A stretch of 64,000 nt of DNA from assembly GCA_029945375.1 (NCBI GenBank), contig CM057061.1, positions 3,038,001 through 3,102,000 on the forward strand, given 5' to 3'. This DNA comes from Agaricus subrufescens (Eukaryota; Basidiomycota; Agaricomycetes; Agaricales; Agaricaceae). Below are positions 49,357 through 61,205 of this stretch, piece after piece. Both the position numbers and the translations under genes were made by a program. The notes beneath the pieces were generated by a model. The model was not told where the DNA came from. It saw only the letters and a program-made list of their open reading frames with translations, and did no database searches. Numbering within the stretch: the stretch's first letter is position 1; every line of letters begins with the position of its first letter.

Positions 49357-50099
49357 AACAAAGCTAGTGGGAAACGCGTTCAAAGCCAACCAAAAGAGTG
49401 ATGCAGCTGCAATGCTCTTGGCAAAATTTTTCTTCGTAAGGGCAACTTTAAGAGAGTATGTTTTATCTTTATCCGTTGATCATATGTGATCTAATGTTTA
49501 TACCTCAGATGCTGAAGTTGGCCAAGCGTACAATACAATTTGCCGATACCTTGACCATCTTCACTGAAATTTCAAGTGCCGATCTAGCTCAAGAAAAGAC
49601 GCATGCAAGAGATCTGTTTGAGCGTGTTGGAAAAAGTATTGAGCTTGACAAAGTGCGGACAAACGGACGTGGCTCAAGTCATGTCTCTCGCGCCATCCCC
49701 GACAACATGGATATGCATATTGAGATAGCTCGACTACGGCAAAGCGAGAACCATGATCAAATGCACAAAGCTTTGAAAGAGGCCCTTCATATCGGCGAAT
49801 TGAACGATAAAGTTGATCCTCGTTTATTGAACAATCTGGGAATGCTGCGCCATTTGGAAGGGACCACGCAACTGCTAGGACAATGTATGATGCCCCGACT
49901 ACCGCAGCACACTCGAGTATGGATGTATCCAAGGCTATGTCAACATCAATCTTGTACTTTCTTGCTTGTGTGTACGAAGATCAGAGTAATGGTGACGTCG
50001 CGAAAGAACCTCATCTATGGGGCTCACTGCCAACAGAGCCTCCCCTCTCACCATCACCAACACCTGTTCCTCCCCCCCAGAAAAGACGCTCAGCCTTGA
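49357..50099 (+). pseudogene. Ctr9 (Paf1 complex TPR subunit) fragment
   Basis: CTR9 is the TPR-repeat scaffold of the Paf1 complex that travels with RNA polymerase II. Visible: KLVGNAFKANQKSDAAAMLL, RKGNFKR, an intron (49456-49508), MLKLAKRTIQFADTLTIFTE, then a jump to RDLFERVGKSIELDKV, DNMDMHIEIARL, MHKALKEALHIGE and VDPRLLNNLGMLRHLEGT, and STSILYFLACVYED in another frame. The order is that of Ctr9, but about a hundred or more residues are missing between the TPR blocks and there are frame changes. The intron is kept. Confidence 0.8.
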
Positions 50100-50244
50100 T
50101 CAGCTAAACTTTCTCTCGATACTCGCTACGACGCTAAATCCTGCCTTCTGCCTTTAATGGCCCAATACTTTTGTTGGTCTAAAATCACGTGGTACGTGAC
50201 TCATTTTGTTTGCGCTTTACAATCAACAATAGTTCTTAACTACC

Positions 50245-53200
50245 ATGTCAGATGTGCCTGCTCCCTCAAAGAAGATCTCTAGGGTCCCGTGTACATGTGG
50301 TTGTGGTAAAATTGTTGCCTACTCCACCAAGCGTGCACATCTCAGGGGACAAACAAGACCTGAGATTGCTGCCGCTACCTTAGAAACAATGTGCTACTTA
50401 CAAGGGGAGGATACCACCCAAGGAAATGCTTTATCAAATAAACGATTGTGCCCTACGGATTTTCACCATCAAAACGAAGGAAGGAAGAGACACCACGCTC
50501 TTACTTTGCCATCTAGCACTTCATTCAAAGCTGTTGAAGATGGTAATGACGATAATGGAACAAACAGTGATGAGGATGGTGATGGTGAACATAATGATGA
50601 TGATGATGACGAGGATGACGAGGATGAGGAAGATGAAGACGATGGTGACAACGATGGTGATGATAGAGGGTTGGATGCTGGCATTGATGAAGAAGGTAAT
50701 GAAGAAGATTATGCCGGGGCAGAAGGAGAGGGGGGGGTTGAACTTGAAGCTGTTGAGATGCCGTTTTCTGACTGGGTTGAAGAAAACTTCTTATCCGCAG
50801 CTTCCGGTCAGTAGTCTTTTACTGAATGCTGAGTTTTGCTAACGACCTCTCAGATGATTATTTAGATGAAGCAGATCTGTGTCTACTTCGTAAATATATC
50901 CTAAAAACCGAACAACACTTGACTCAAAAAACCTTTGCGTTACTATCAGCTGTTTTTCCCAACTATCCTCACTCTACCCTCGAAGTCACAAAAAAGCGGG
51001 TTCAAGAACTCTCAGGTTTCTGGTCAAGGTCTTATAGCTGTTGTATCAACAGTTGTATCTGTTTCGTTGGACCATACAAAGACCTTACAGAATGTCCGTA
51101 TTGCCATGAGGCAGCTCATGACGCAAAAGGAAGATCACGTCATGTTTTTGCATACCTTCCACTCATCCCTCGTCTCCAAGCTATGGTGACCAATATTGAG
51201 CACTCGAAGAAGATGAACTACCGGGGCAGTTACGTGCATGAACCTGGTAACATGAGAGATGTCTTTGACGGCTCTCACTACCGACACTTGCTCACAAAAC
51301 CTCTTCCTACTGGAAACTCCGAAAACTCTCACCCCTCCTTTTACTTTTCCGACAAACGTGATATCGCTTTGGGACTGTCAACTGATGGCTTTGCGCCCTT
51401 CAAACAATGCAACAAAACATGTTGGCCACTCATACTCTTTAATTACAACCTCCCCCCTGATATCCGCTTTCAAAAACATTACTGTATCAGTCTTGGAACG
51501 ATCCCGGGGCCAAAAAAGCCACATGATATGGATTCATTCTTATGGCCACTGGTACAAGAGCTCCACCTGCTCGAGACAGGGGTCAAAACTTTTGATCCGA
51601 CCAGTCAATCATTTTTTCTCCTTCACGCGTATTTAATCATTGTCTTTGGCGATATTCCAGCAATTGCTATGATAATGCATATGAAAGGGGCAAATGGCAT
51701 CTCCCCCTGTTGTGTCTGTAACATGAAGGCTGTTCGTGGTGGAGGATCGAACACCTATTATGTTCCACTACGTCGTGATACAATTTCAAATGCAAGTCCC
51801 AAGCAATATAGCCCTTCAGCTCTTCCTTTACGCAAACACAACGAGCTATTGTTGCAGGCTGCTGAAGTCGAAGGAGCTCAAAGTATTACAGCACGCGAAA
51901 GACTAGCAAAAGAGTACGGGATCAAAGGAACACCAATACTGAGCAACATTTCATCTATCGCATTCCCTTCATCATTTCCTTTTGATTTTATGCACGTTAT
52001 TTGGGAGAATTTAATTCCCAACTTGATACTCCTTTGGACCAGCAGCTTCAAAGATTTGGACCATGAAGGCCAGGACTATATTATTGAACCTTGTGACTGG
52101 AGTGAAATTGGTGTCACTACGGCTAAGGCCAAGGCAACCATACCATCCTTTTTTGGTGCTCCCATTCCTAACATAGCAACACATCGATCGCAAATGACTG
52201 CGGAGATGTACTCTAATTGGACTCTCTTTATTGCACCCATTGTTTTACGAAATAGATTCAAAAAGGCAAAGTACTACAAGCATTTTATAATGTTGGTAGA
52301 ACTGCTCAAACGATGCCTAGCATTTGAGTTCACTGACGGAAATATAAGTTATATCGATGAAGGTTTTCAGAAATGGGTTCAAGACTACGAAAAGTATGTC
52401 CTTAATTACTCTATTCACACTTGTGTTAAAATTCGATAGGCTTTACTATCAATACCAGCCGCATCGGCTTTCGACATGCCCTTTGACACTTCATGCCTTG
52501 CTTCATATAGCCTGGGGTATTCGAGTTGCTGGTCCAGTCTGGGCTTACTGGGCCTATCCAATGGAATGGCATTGTAATATGCTTCTCCCTTCTATCAAGA
52601 GTAGACGACATCCATATATGTCTATTAATGCCTTTGTGACTGCTATGGCTCAGATTGACCAAATTCGCCTCAGATATGCTCGTTATAAAGAGCTAACTTT
52701 GTCTGTTAACGAAAATCCAGTCACTAGCCCTGCACACTTTTTAACTCATGATTCCTGTATGTATTGTTACTATTGTCGTCCTGCTATCTTTCTCAAATCT
52801 CACTTACCTGTAGATCCGTTATTCAAACTCTGTCTACCAAAACGGGTAGAGCTCATCCCAGCATCCCTCCGTACCAAAATCCATTCAACACTAGCAACTC
52901 GCTTCAATACAAATAAAGCCACCATTCAAGGTGTAATCAAGCTTGATCAACCGGTCCCTCAGTATGGCAAAGTCACTCATCTTGAGGGAGATTGTATGCT
53001 CGGAGCAGACTTATCCACATTGAGAGAAGACAGTCGAGATTCAACTTATATCAAGGTGCGTAATGCTTCTAAGTATATTCTAATGATTATCTAACCATTT
53101 TTGGTCCTAGTATGTTCAACTAGTTGATCAGCATGCAAGAAACCATCGTCATACTGCAGAATTTCGGCAGCAAGATTTTTATGGGCAATTGAAAAGAGTT

Positions 53201-53440
53201 ATCGTCCTTGAGATTCCTCCCCTCCCATCATTTTCGCTTACCACATCAACGACAATTTTTTTTGCAGTCGTTCAATCCCTCAATACTGTACAGGAAAACA
53301 ACCTTACCTACTATCGTGATAGTGGGCCAATTGAGATTATTGACTTAAATACTGTAGAATGTGTTGTTGGTCGTGTGTGGGATCGAGACTCTTGGGCAAT
53401 TGTTGACAGGAGCTGTGCAAGAACAGTAGAGTTTAACTAG
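50245..53440 (+). CDS. tnp2-family (CMC/EnSpm-like) transposase
   Basis: Four exons (50245-50806, 50854-52393, 52440-53055, 53111-53440) join without a leftover base to 1015 residues. The N-terminus has a small Cys cluster (PCTCGCGKIV) and a long Asp/Glu run (residues about 110-160). The core is the tnp2 transposase domain: CPYCHEAAHD, DIALGLSTDGFAPF (Asp near 360), LGTIPGPKKPHDMDSFLWPL, VFGDIPAIAMIMHMKGANG (Asp near 452) with CCVC, and FDFMHVIWENLIPN (Glu near 567). These three acidic residues are the likely catalytic triad; that assignment is inferred. The C-terminal half includes LHALLHIAWGIRVAGPVW. No lesions are visible. It lies 253 bp from the right end of its element. Confidence 0.88.
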
Positions 53441-53693
53441 ATTTATGTATAAAAAAAACTTATGTACAAATTGTTTGTTTCGTGATTGACAAGTCAAAGA
53501 CACGGAATTTTCGTGCTCTTAAACACAGAACTTTGGACAAGAGAAAAGCAGAACACAAGGCCGAGAATGTCTTGACACTTGTGTTCTGATATTTTCGGAC
53601 AATAACAGAACCTATTACGACAGAATTTATGCATGCTTTTTTCGTAACAGGCTGCTAAGTCACGTCATTTATGTGACATATGCGGCCACAGTG
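53441..53693. repeat. Right subterminal region of the 19.2-kb transposon
   Basis: Noncoding, with repeated ACACAGAA/TTCTGTGTT/AACACAAG-like words and TTTTCGGA, as in the left subterminal region (34510-34760). Clustered short repeats near the ends are typical transposase-binding sites of CACTA elements. Ends GCGGCCACAGTG at 53693. Confidence 0.55.
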
Positions 53694-53696
53694 AGA

Positions 53697-54876
53697 ATGG
53701 CTACGAACCCTCACTGAAACCACAGAATGTGTAAAATGAGCTAGAACTTGCTGCACTAGGAAACAACCTCAGCAATGAGACATCTGAAGTGGCACGTTGT
53801 GCTACTTACTTAGAACTAGCTGATACTAATTCTGACATGGATGAAATGCCTGAGCTCCTTAGCATTTACAGTTCTAGCGTTGAGGACTGTAACACTACAA
53901 AGTCAGCAGGAAGAATATTTTGTACGGGATTGGAATCAATGCATGAGTACAAACCAAATGAGTCTACTCCCCCTGACCACACAGACCTTGATGACTTTCT
54001 CAAGAATTTACTGTATTCACTAGCCAAAGTAGAACACAGGGAAGAAAAATGGGAGCCTAATGACAAATCTGTATTGGTTATGGACAGAGAACACATCATT
54101 GTCCCAGAAACATCTTCAGTCTTTGAAATCCTGAGAAAATAAACTGAGACAACAGATTCTTGGGAGAAAGTCAATAACTGGATCAAGGAGCAGTTTCAAA
54201 ACAATGCACCAAAGGAGGACTCTGAAAATAACCTAAACCAGAAAATGTTTCAATTCATGGACAATGGACTCCACTATAATGGAACATACCACCAAGGAAA
54301 ACAAGTCCCAGAATTCCTATGTTTTGATAGTGGAATAGTTGGCAACATTGCTTGAAATAAGTTGGAATGAACTCTATTTGACTTCTTCCTGAGATCATGG
54401 AACAAAACTCACATAGTTGAAAGACATGTTCAAAATTTATTCCTGATAAGTTTGTCAGCTTGGATACACAGAATCAAAATAAGACAAGATCACATACTCA
54501 ACTGGAAGCCATCGGTTATTGCTAGACACATCTGGCATAAAATCTTTCAAGCTGCAGGAAATCACAGTACCAAACAGTGTACTGCACATGATAGAAGAAA
54601 TCACAGTGAAATGCAATTATGAGGATAACTTCTTGTCAAATGCCAGATTCACATTAAGCTCAAAACTTGGACTGCTCTGGGGTAGATTCAGAGATACCAT
54701 TGGCAAGGAATTTGAATATTGCTATGAAGAAAGATTCAGTATACTAGAAAGAGGAAAATTGATCAAAATTGAGGACCTCACATCTGGACTGCACCAATCA
54801 TTACCATACCCACTACTGAAACACCCAAAGTTTGACCTGATATGATGGTGGAAAAAGGGACAACAACAGGTATATT
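53697..54876 (+). pseudogene. Gypsy-1 Gag-Pol linker region
   Basis: Resumption of Gypsy-1 to the right of the 19.2-kb insertion: ENGYEPSL, a stop, NELELAALGNNLSNETSEV, CATYLELADTNSDMDEMPEL, then DDFLKNLLYSLAKVEHREEK, TDSWEKVNNWI and LHYNGTYHQGKQVPEFLCF. I recall these segments from uncharacterised linker domains of Agaricomycete Gypsy polyproteins. Stops at 54142 and after 54350. CpG-depleted. Interrupted at 54877 by Gypsy-2. Confidence 0.65.
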
Positions 54877-55427
54877 TGTTATAGTGACCCCGGCCCAGTC
54901 CTAAGCTGGGGCGATACGTCACTACCGATAACACAGTTACTGATAGAGCATATCAAAGGAGCCTTCTCGGTTGAATGGAGATTCAACTTCAAAGGTAATA
55001 ATACTGAGATGATTATACAAGCAAGAGAGGGAGCTTAGCAATTAAGACTTATAGGTTCTAGAGCTTTTAGATAAAGGCTTAGTATTAATCTCCACCTAAC
55101 CAAGTAGAAACATTGTTTCTACATGGTCGAGTTGAGGGGTTTATATACTACAGTGAGTATCTACTTATGTAATACTAATAGGAGTCATATCCAGTTGTAA
55201 CTAGTCATAATAGGTCATATCAAGTCATAACTAATCATAATGAGTCATATCAAGTCATATAAGTCCTCCAAGTCAGTATAAGTCAGAACGACTCATAACT
55301 GTGAGTCGGAAGATTCTTGACTTTGCTGACTAAGAAATATTACATAAGAAAATAGAAACAATATTCGATACAATTACATCAGCAAAGGTAGGCATATTAA
55401 ATAAGAGAAGAAATTGAAATCATAACA
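54877..55427 (-). repeat. Gypsy-2 3' LTR
   Basis: 551 bp, TGTTATAGTGACC ... ATCATAACA on the + strand. Seven small differences from the other LTR seen by eye. Confidence 0.95.
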
Positions 55428-55463
55428 TTATCCCTTTCGTAAACTAGATGTCCACATCTAAAT

Positions 55464-56970
55464 TTACAAATTGAGATTACCTTTCCCATTGATATTGTAG
55501 TCAGCTACTTTGTCATGTTGGAAGTCTTGTGACTCCTCATATTTGTCATCTCCTGAGTAATGTTCACAGCTATGCTTCTTCCTCAGATGTTCCACTACTA
55601 AAATTCCATACTTGTCACACTTGTATACCTTCTGACTTCCCCATTTCCATCCAGGTTTCGAAATCAAAGTGAACCCTTTCATCTTGGTCTGACTATTTCC
55701 CACAGAAGGTAGGCTGCGATTCTCCAAAGATAGTCCCAATGCATCTCTTGGAGATTCGATAAGACTGTGGCGGTGATGGGAAGATGGGTTTGTACGAATG
55801 CTGGATTTTCTATCAAGGGTGGTTGATAGTTGTCCATATTTAGGGTCGGAGTGCTCAGTCCTGGTGTCGGGCTTAGGGTGGAAGACTGGCTTATAGGTTG
55901 GCCCAAGCTTTGTGGTGGTGACATGAGTCTGGGATATTCTGGAGGAGGAGGAGTTTGATGAGGAAATCCATGGTGGACTGTTGTAGTTTCCCTGGTTGTA
56001 ATATGCCTCCCAATCGGTGATTGGAGTTGGAGGTGTTGATAGGCTGTAATAAGTAGGTGGGGGTGTCAGTGATTGAGATGGTGCCATCCATTCGGCTAGC
56101 ACGCTGGAAGGCCAGATTGGTTCGTTTACTGGTGAGGGAGGAGTGGACCATTGCCAAGGCATCTGGGGACATATCCCGGCATTCAATTCCCTTATTAGGG
56201 TTTTGATCACAATACTTGGCGAAGTGTCCAGGTTGGGAAGTTCTGCAGTAGTGGCAGAAATATCCTCGGCAATTCATCGTGCTATGACCCAATCTATTAC
56301 AGAGCCGGCATTGTATGTGTCAACTTCCAGCCATACTCTGATTTCCATAGGGAGTTGAAGAAGCTCCTCGATCATTTCGATGAGGATTAGAAGTCGGGGT
56401 GTGGGAAGTTGGGAGTACCATGCTTGTAGATGATTCTTGTTGATGAGAAGCCGATTGAGGGTGTCCAGATTGATATTGGGGGGTGCGTGAAGGAGTCTGT
56501 TGGTGTCGGTCTGTAATTTGTTTACCAATGTACATAGACGTGTGAATGAGGATCCCAATTTCCTCTTTGATCCTCCTGGCAGCGGCATCAGAATAGGGCC
56601 CTTTTGGCAGATGTGCTTTAAGAGTAGCCATTCGGGTTTCCGTTTTTGCAAGGGCCTGAATGTAAGAATGTCTTGCAGAAATGAGTGTGCTAAAAGCAGT
56701 CCCGACGTTGAGGACAGCTTCAGTGATGTTAGGAATGTGGCTGTAACTGGACAGAATGTCGGGGGTTGCGGTTCCAGATGAGAAGAGAAATCGAATGATT
56801 TCACTCTCTTCAGAGGATAATTGAATTTGGTGGTGATCAGTCTTATCCTGGACTGATATGGAAGGGGGTGTGATGTCCTGGTGGACACTCTGGGTTTCAG
56901 AGTGTGAATCCTTGGCATTTATGACAGAGGATGTAGAGTTTGAGGTAGTTGAGTTGGTTGAGTTGGTCAT
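55464..56970 (-). pseudogene. Gypsy-2 third ORF downstream of pol, tandem zinc knuckles
   Basis: The ATG (56970-56968) overlaps the pol stop in the sequence ATGA. The first 216 residues are Ser/Thr-rich then helical (SEESEIIRFLFSSG ... SARHSYIQALAKTETRMATL). A TGA at 56322-56320 is followed in the same frame by two knuckles, CRLCNRLGHSTMNC and CHYCRTSQPGHFAKYC. A frame change near 56190 leads to a Pro-rich region (TPPPTYYSLSTPPTPITDW) and a C2H2-like end (YKCDKYGILVVEHLRKKH). The layout (helical region, then knuckles) is Gag-like, yet this element also has a normal gag. The TGA and frame change may be damage or recoding. Confidence 0.7.
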
Positions 56971-58977
56971 TGACCGATGTCTGTTGCTGGTAAGTTTCTG
57001 GTTCTTTTATACTCTTCAAGTGCCTCTTTTGCATTTTCCAAGTCATTTTCGATTTCCCAAGAATCCTCAGTTGGACCATAGCCTTTCCATCTGACTAGGT
57101 ATTCTGTAGTTGTTCTGAGTCGATTGTTGACTCCACGCTTTCTTCTGACTCGATGATTAATAATAGCTTCTACTTCATATTCTTCTTCTCCTGACACTAG
57201 TATTGGTGGCGGTTCTAGATTATGTTTCCCATAAATGTCATTCTCTGTGACTGGTGTTAGCAATGACGTGTGAAATCTGTTGTGAATTTTCCATCTGTCT
57301 GGGAGTTTTAATTCATAGACTACAGGAGAGATCTTTCTTGTTATGGTGAAGGGACCTTCTCGTCGTTGGTTGAGTTTCTTTGACTCATACGGCATGGGTA
57401 GATTTCGATTATCTAGCCATACTTTGTCTCCTTCTTTGAATGGATTCCATGGTTTATTTTTGTGGTTACTCATAATGAGTTGTGCGCGTTCATGTGCTTC
57501 CAATGCTGCTTGTCGAGTCTGTTCTAAGAATAGTGTCTTTTCTTCGATTGCTGGTGAGTTTGACTCTTTGTGAGATATGAATGCTTTAGGGTTGTATCCC
57601 ATGATTAATTCATAGGGTGTGTGTGTTCTTCCTGAATGTGGTTTAGTGTTGTGTACAAATTCTATCATGGGTAAGGCTCTTTTCCAGTTGTTCAGATTTT
57701 TAGAAGTGTAGACTGCGAGATAGAATTCGATTTCTTGATTGTACCGTTCTGTCGTTCCATCTGTTTGTGGATGGTATGCCGTTGAGAATGCTGGTGCTAT
57801 ATTTAGCTTTTCGTAGAGTTTCTGCATAGATTTGGCTGCAAAACGAGGGTCTCTGTCTGAAATAATCTTTTGGGGGGTGCTGTATTTAGAAAATACTTTC
57901 TCAATAAGGATTTCAGCTATATCATCAGCTGTAGCTGTTTTTCGAGTAGCTGTAAGGATTATCCCTTTCGTAAGTCCATGGTCCACTATGGACAATATTG
58001 AATCATATGATCCATCTGGTGGTAGATCCGTGATGAGATCCATGGATATTTGTGTAAAGGGTTTAGTTGATCCTGGTCCTGAAATAGGTTGCATGGGTGG
58101 TTTGGTAGGATGTTGGTTAATTTTGTACTGTTGACAAATGGGGCAACCTTTGACATAGTTTTGGACATAAGTTCCCATTCCTGGCCAGTATACTTCTTTA
58201 GTGAGTTTTCTCAAGGTTTCTGTTATTCCTGGGTGTCCTGATGACTCATGGTCATGTGCATTTATTAAGATTTGCTTCTTGATTGTCGGGTTGTCTGGAA
58301 TAACTATTCTTCCTTGGTATTTGTAGAAATTGTCTTCCTCGTTTTCAGTATATCTGTCAGATAATGTGACTAGAGATTTGTCATTGTTAATTTGAGTCAT
58401 TAATTCTTCTGTCAAGAAGTTAATGAAATTTTCGGGAGGTAAAGCGGTGACGTTTTCGTTGTCTTTCCCTTCTGGGACTAGGTCTGGTCTTCTGCTGAGT
58501 GCATCGGCTAATTTATTTTTGGTTCCTGCTAAGTGTTTTATGACATAGTTGAATCGAGTCATGTATAATGTCCATCGGGCTTGGCGGCGATTCAATTGTT
58601 GTGGTTCTCTCCATCTAGTAAGATTTTCGTGATCTGACCAAATGGTGACTGGGTGATTTGATCCTTCTAAGTAGTGTCTCCATTCCTTTAGCGCTCTGAT
58701 GATTGCTAGGAATTCCTGGTCTGAAACGTGATAGTTTCTTTCAGCTGCGTTTAATGCTTGGCTGAAATAGGCAACTGGATGTTTATCTCCATTGGTGTCC
58801 CTTTGGAGTAGTACTGCTCCGGTTGCGTATGCTGATGAATCACATTCGATCTCGAATGGTTTATTTTGATCAGCTATTTGGAGTATTGGTCGTTCAAGGA
58901 ATTGTAATTTCAGGTTTTCAAATGCTGTTTGTGCATTTGAATTCCATTCGAATTTTGTGGTTTTGGAGTGAACTTGT
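56967..58977 (-). pseudogene. Gypsy-2 Pol remnant: RNase H, integrase, chromodomain
   Basis: Open from about 58977 (after a TAA) to the stop at 56967. It begins abruptly with KTTKFEWNSNAQTAFENL, normally found just after reverse transcriptase, then RNase H (IECDSSAYATGAVLLQ; NYHVSDQEFLAII; TIWSDHENL), LADALSRRPD, the integrase HHCC zinc region (HPGI...CPICQQY), the catalytic core (MDLITDLPPDGSYDSI; SDRDPRF; HPQTDGTTERYNQE) and a C-terminal chromodomain (EYLVRWKGYGPTEDSWE) that should target heterochromatin. The domains present look undamaged. Confidence 0.92.
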
Positions 58978-60956
58978 TAGTCTTGTCCATTCTCTTTGAA
59001 TCTGAGAGTTTAAGGTAGGCCTTGCATTCTGGACAGTTTGCGACCCAATGTCCTGTCTTATGACAAAAGAAACATTCTCCATGTCGTAAGGCCTGTTTCT
59101 GTTCTGGTGTGAAGATTGTATTGACAAAGGATTCGATTGTCTTTCGGTTTGAATTTCTTTGTCTAATGTGGTTGGCTTGTTCATCTTTGTAATCTTCTTC
59201 TTCACTGTCACTGTAGGATTCTTCGGATCCTGAGGTTTCATTGTCATCTGTGTGGATATCGAGCTCATTGATTGCATAGGTGAGTGCGTCACGTCCATGT
59301 CCCATTCGCTTCTTTGTCTGACTGGATTGTGATTGTATGGAGCATATCTTGGGTTTTGTCGCTTATGTTTGGTTTTACTGTGGTTCCTTGATGACTTGTA
59401 GTTGTTTGGTAGCTTAGATTGCTTTCTGTATCTGTTTTTGATGATCTCGATATCTTCGGCAGCTCTGGCAGCGGTTTTCCAAGCTTGTAAGTCTTGTGGT
59501 TGTTGCCTGAGTGCTTCTTCTCTGATTGAATCTTGTAATCCTGCTGCGTAATACGAGCAGAGGACGGTGTCATCTGTAATTCCAGATTGGCTCTTGAGGA
59601 CTGAGAATTTGCTGTTGTATGATTGGATGTCCATTCCATGTGTCTGTCTGATGGCTCTGAGTTGCCTTTCGAGGTCTTGTTTTCTCTGGATTGGGGCGAA
59701 CACTTGTTCCATTGCTGATTTGAAATCTGCATAGGTTCCTGGGTTTGCTTGGTTTGTTTTGAACCAGTCTTGTTTCCAATCTGCTGCTGATCCTTTGAGT
59801 AATCCGAGTATGAAAAAGATTTTTGTCCTGTTGTCTGTGATGTTGAGGGATTCGAAGTAGATGTCACATTCTTCGATCCATGTGTTATAATGCTTTGGGT
59901 CTCCATAGTAGACTTGAGGTTTCTCGAACTTGATTGTTGCCATTGGTTGTCTTGGTGGGCTTGGTGTTCTTGGTGGTGATCCTGGTGGACTTGGTGTTCC
60001 TGACGGTGATCTTCTTGGTGGTGTTGGTGGTCTGGGCGGACTTGGTGTTCTTGGTGGTGAATTAGGTTGTGTTGGGGGTTGTGGTGGTGTTGGTGGTCTT
60101 GAGTGACTACGGCTTTTGGTGTGTAGTATTGTTTTCTGAGTTCCTGTGTTTGTTGGGCTAATTTGTTGAGATTGTTTTCCTTTATTAGAGCTTCTTTGTC
60201 GTGGAGTTTCTCCAAGCGCTGAATAATTTTCGGGTAGTCCTGATCCCGAACTTGAAAGAAATCCTTCGTAAAGTTCGTTAGTTCCGATAAGTTTTCGCTT
60301 AATTTCTCGATCCGCTTCTGAGGGGTATTCCTCGCTTCTATTAATTTGTCTGATAACGGCAAGCTGATGTTCTTGTTCGATTGCCTTTTGATCAATGCAC
60401 TGATATCTCTTTCCGTCTGATTCTTTGATATAGTACCAGACACTTTTTGCGGTGCTGAAGTAGACAGTTGTTTGGAGATTAGTGCTGAAGAATTGGATGG
60501 GGTTTGGTTGTTCCGTGATGATGTCACTTTTATTTTAATTGTTTTTGATGTGGGTGTATTGATTTCGACTGAATTGGTAACTTCTGATTCAGTTGTGGTA
60601 ATTTTAGTTTTTACGTTTATTCCGTCTATGGTGCCTAAGTTATATTTGTTAGTTGATATATATTTATACCCTTCAGCTGGTGAGATTTGATTCTCGTCTC
60701 CCGCTGGCAATTTATCCTTTCCCTTTATAAAGGCGGATTTAAGTCTTTTCAGACAAGTTGTACTAGACAGTTTATAGTCTTTCTCTGGACTTCTGATCGT
60801 TCCTTCCACAGTACTAGATCCGTTTATAGTCGTTCCAAACTCTGTACTGGACTTTGTGACTTTGTCAGTACCGATTCTGGTAACCTGAGATTCACTAGGA
60901 TTCTCTAGCCTCTTCAGGCCTCCTACAGTTGTGTTATGTGACCTGCTAGACTTCAA
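58918..60956 (-). pseudogene. Gypsy-2 Gag
   Basis: An N-terminal basic, Ser/Thr-rich region with a helical stretch (60956 to about 60130), then a frame change into a Pro/Arg/Ser-rich segment (SPPRTPSPPRPPTPPRRSPS) leading to the retrotransposon Gag domain from 59943 (KFEKPQVYYGDPKHYNTWIE; LKGSAADWKQDWF; LRAIRQTHGMDIQSY). A further frame change near 59300 brings the knuckle CFFCHKTGHWVANC (59090-59040). The frame then closes at 58910 and the pol remnant begins in another frame. Two frame changes suggest decay, though one could be a recoding site. Confidence 0.8.
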
Positions 60957-61205
60957 TTACGGTCTGCAGTCGGTACAACAACCGTCCCATATATTTTATA
61001 AGCGCAACCTCGCTCAGCTGGTAGGCTCAGCCTCAACTATTTCCCTAGTTGGCAGGTGCCATCAATCTCCCAGTAATAATAACACAAATAGTTTTTGGAC
61101 AGCTTTGTGCTTTTATTACGACCCCTAAAATTGACGATTGCTAGTGTTTGTTTAGGGTTTTATGGGGCAGCAAACGGTTTCATCTCCAAGCAACAGAAAA
61201 GGAAC

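Larger units (their letters stand above)
34492..53693. mobile_element. Putative 19.2-kb CACTA-like (tnp2) transposon with host-gene cargo
   Basis: Gypsy-1 sequence stops on one side and resumes on the other, so 34492-53693 must be inserted. The ends read CACTGTGACCGC (34492) and, inverted, CACTGTGGCCGC (53693): 12 bp with one mismatch. They are flanked by AGA on both sides (34489-34491, 53694-53696). CACTG/CACTA ends, a 3-bp duplication and a tnp2-type transposase fit the CMC/EnSpm superfamily. Shared subterminal words include TTAAACACAGAA (34616, 53519) and TTTTCGGA (34663, 53592). CpG returns exactly at both edges. Contents: accessory genes at 34859-36553 and 37141-38229, broken host genes at 38926-50099 with a Copia element inside, transposase at 50245-53440. 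Without Copia-2 it is about 13.8 kb. Confidence 0.65.

Noticed and set aside
49561..49932. Minus-strand open frame of 123 codons opposite the Ctr9 fragment
   Set aside because: The + strand aligns to Ctr9 motifs in order; the minus frame is a shadow.
50469..50684. Ser-rich minus-strand frame and Met/Thr-rich alternate frame in the tnp2 gene
   Set aside because: Artifacts of the Asp/Glu codon run in exon 1 of the transposase.
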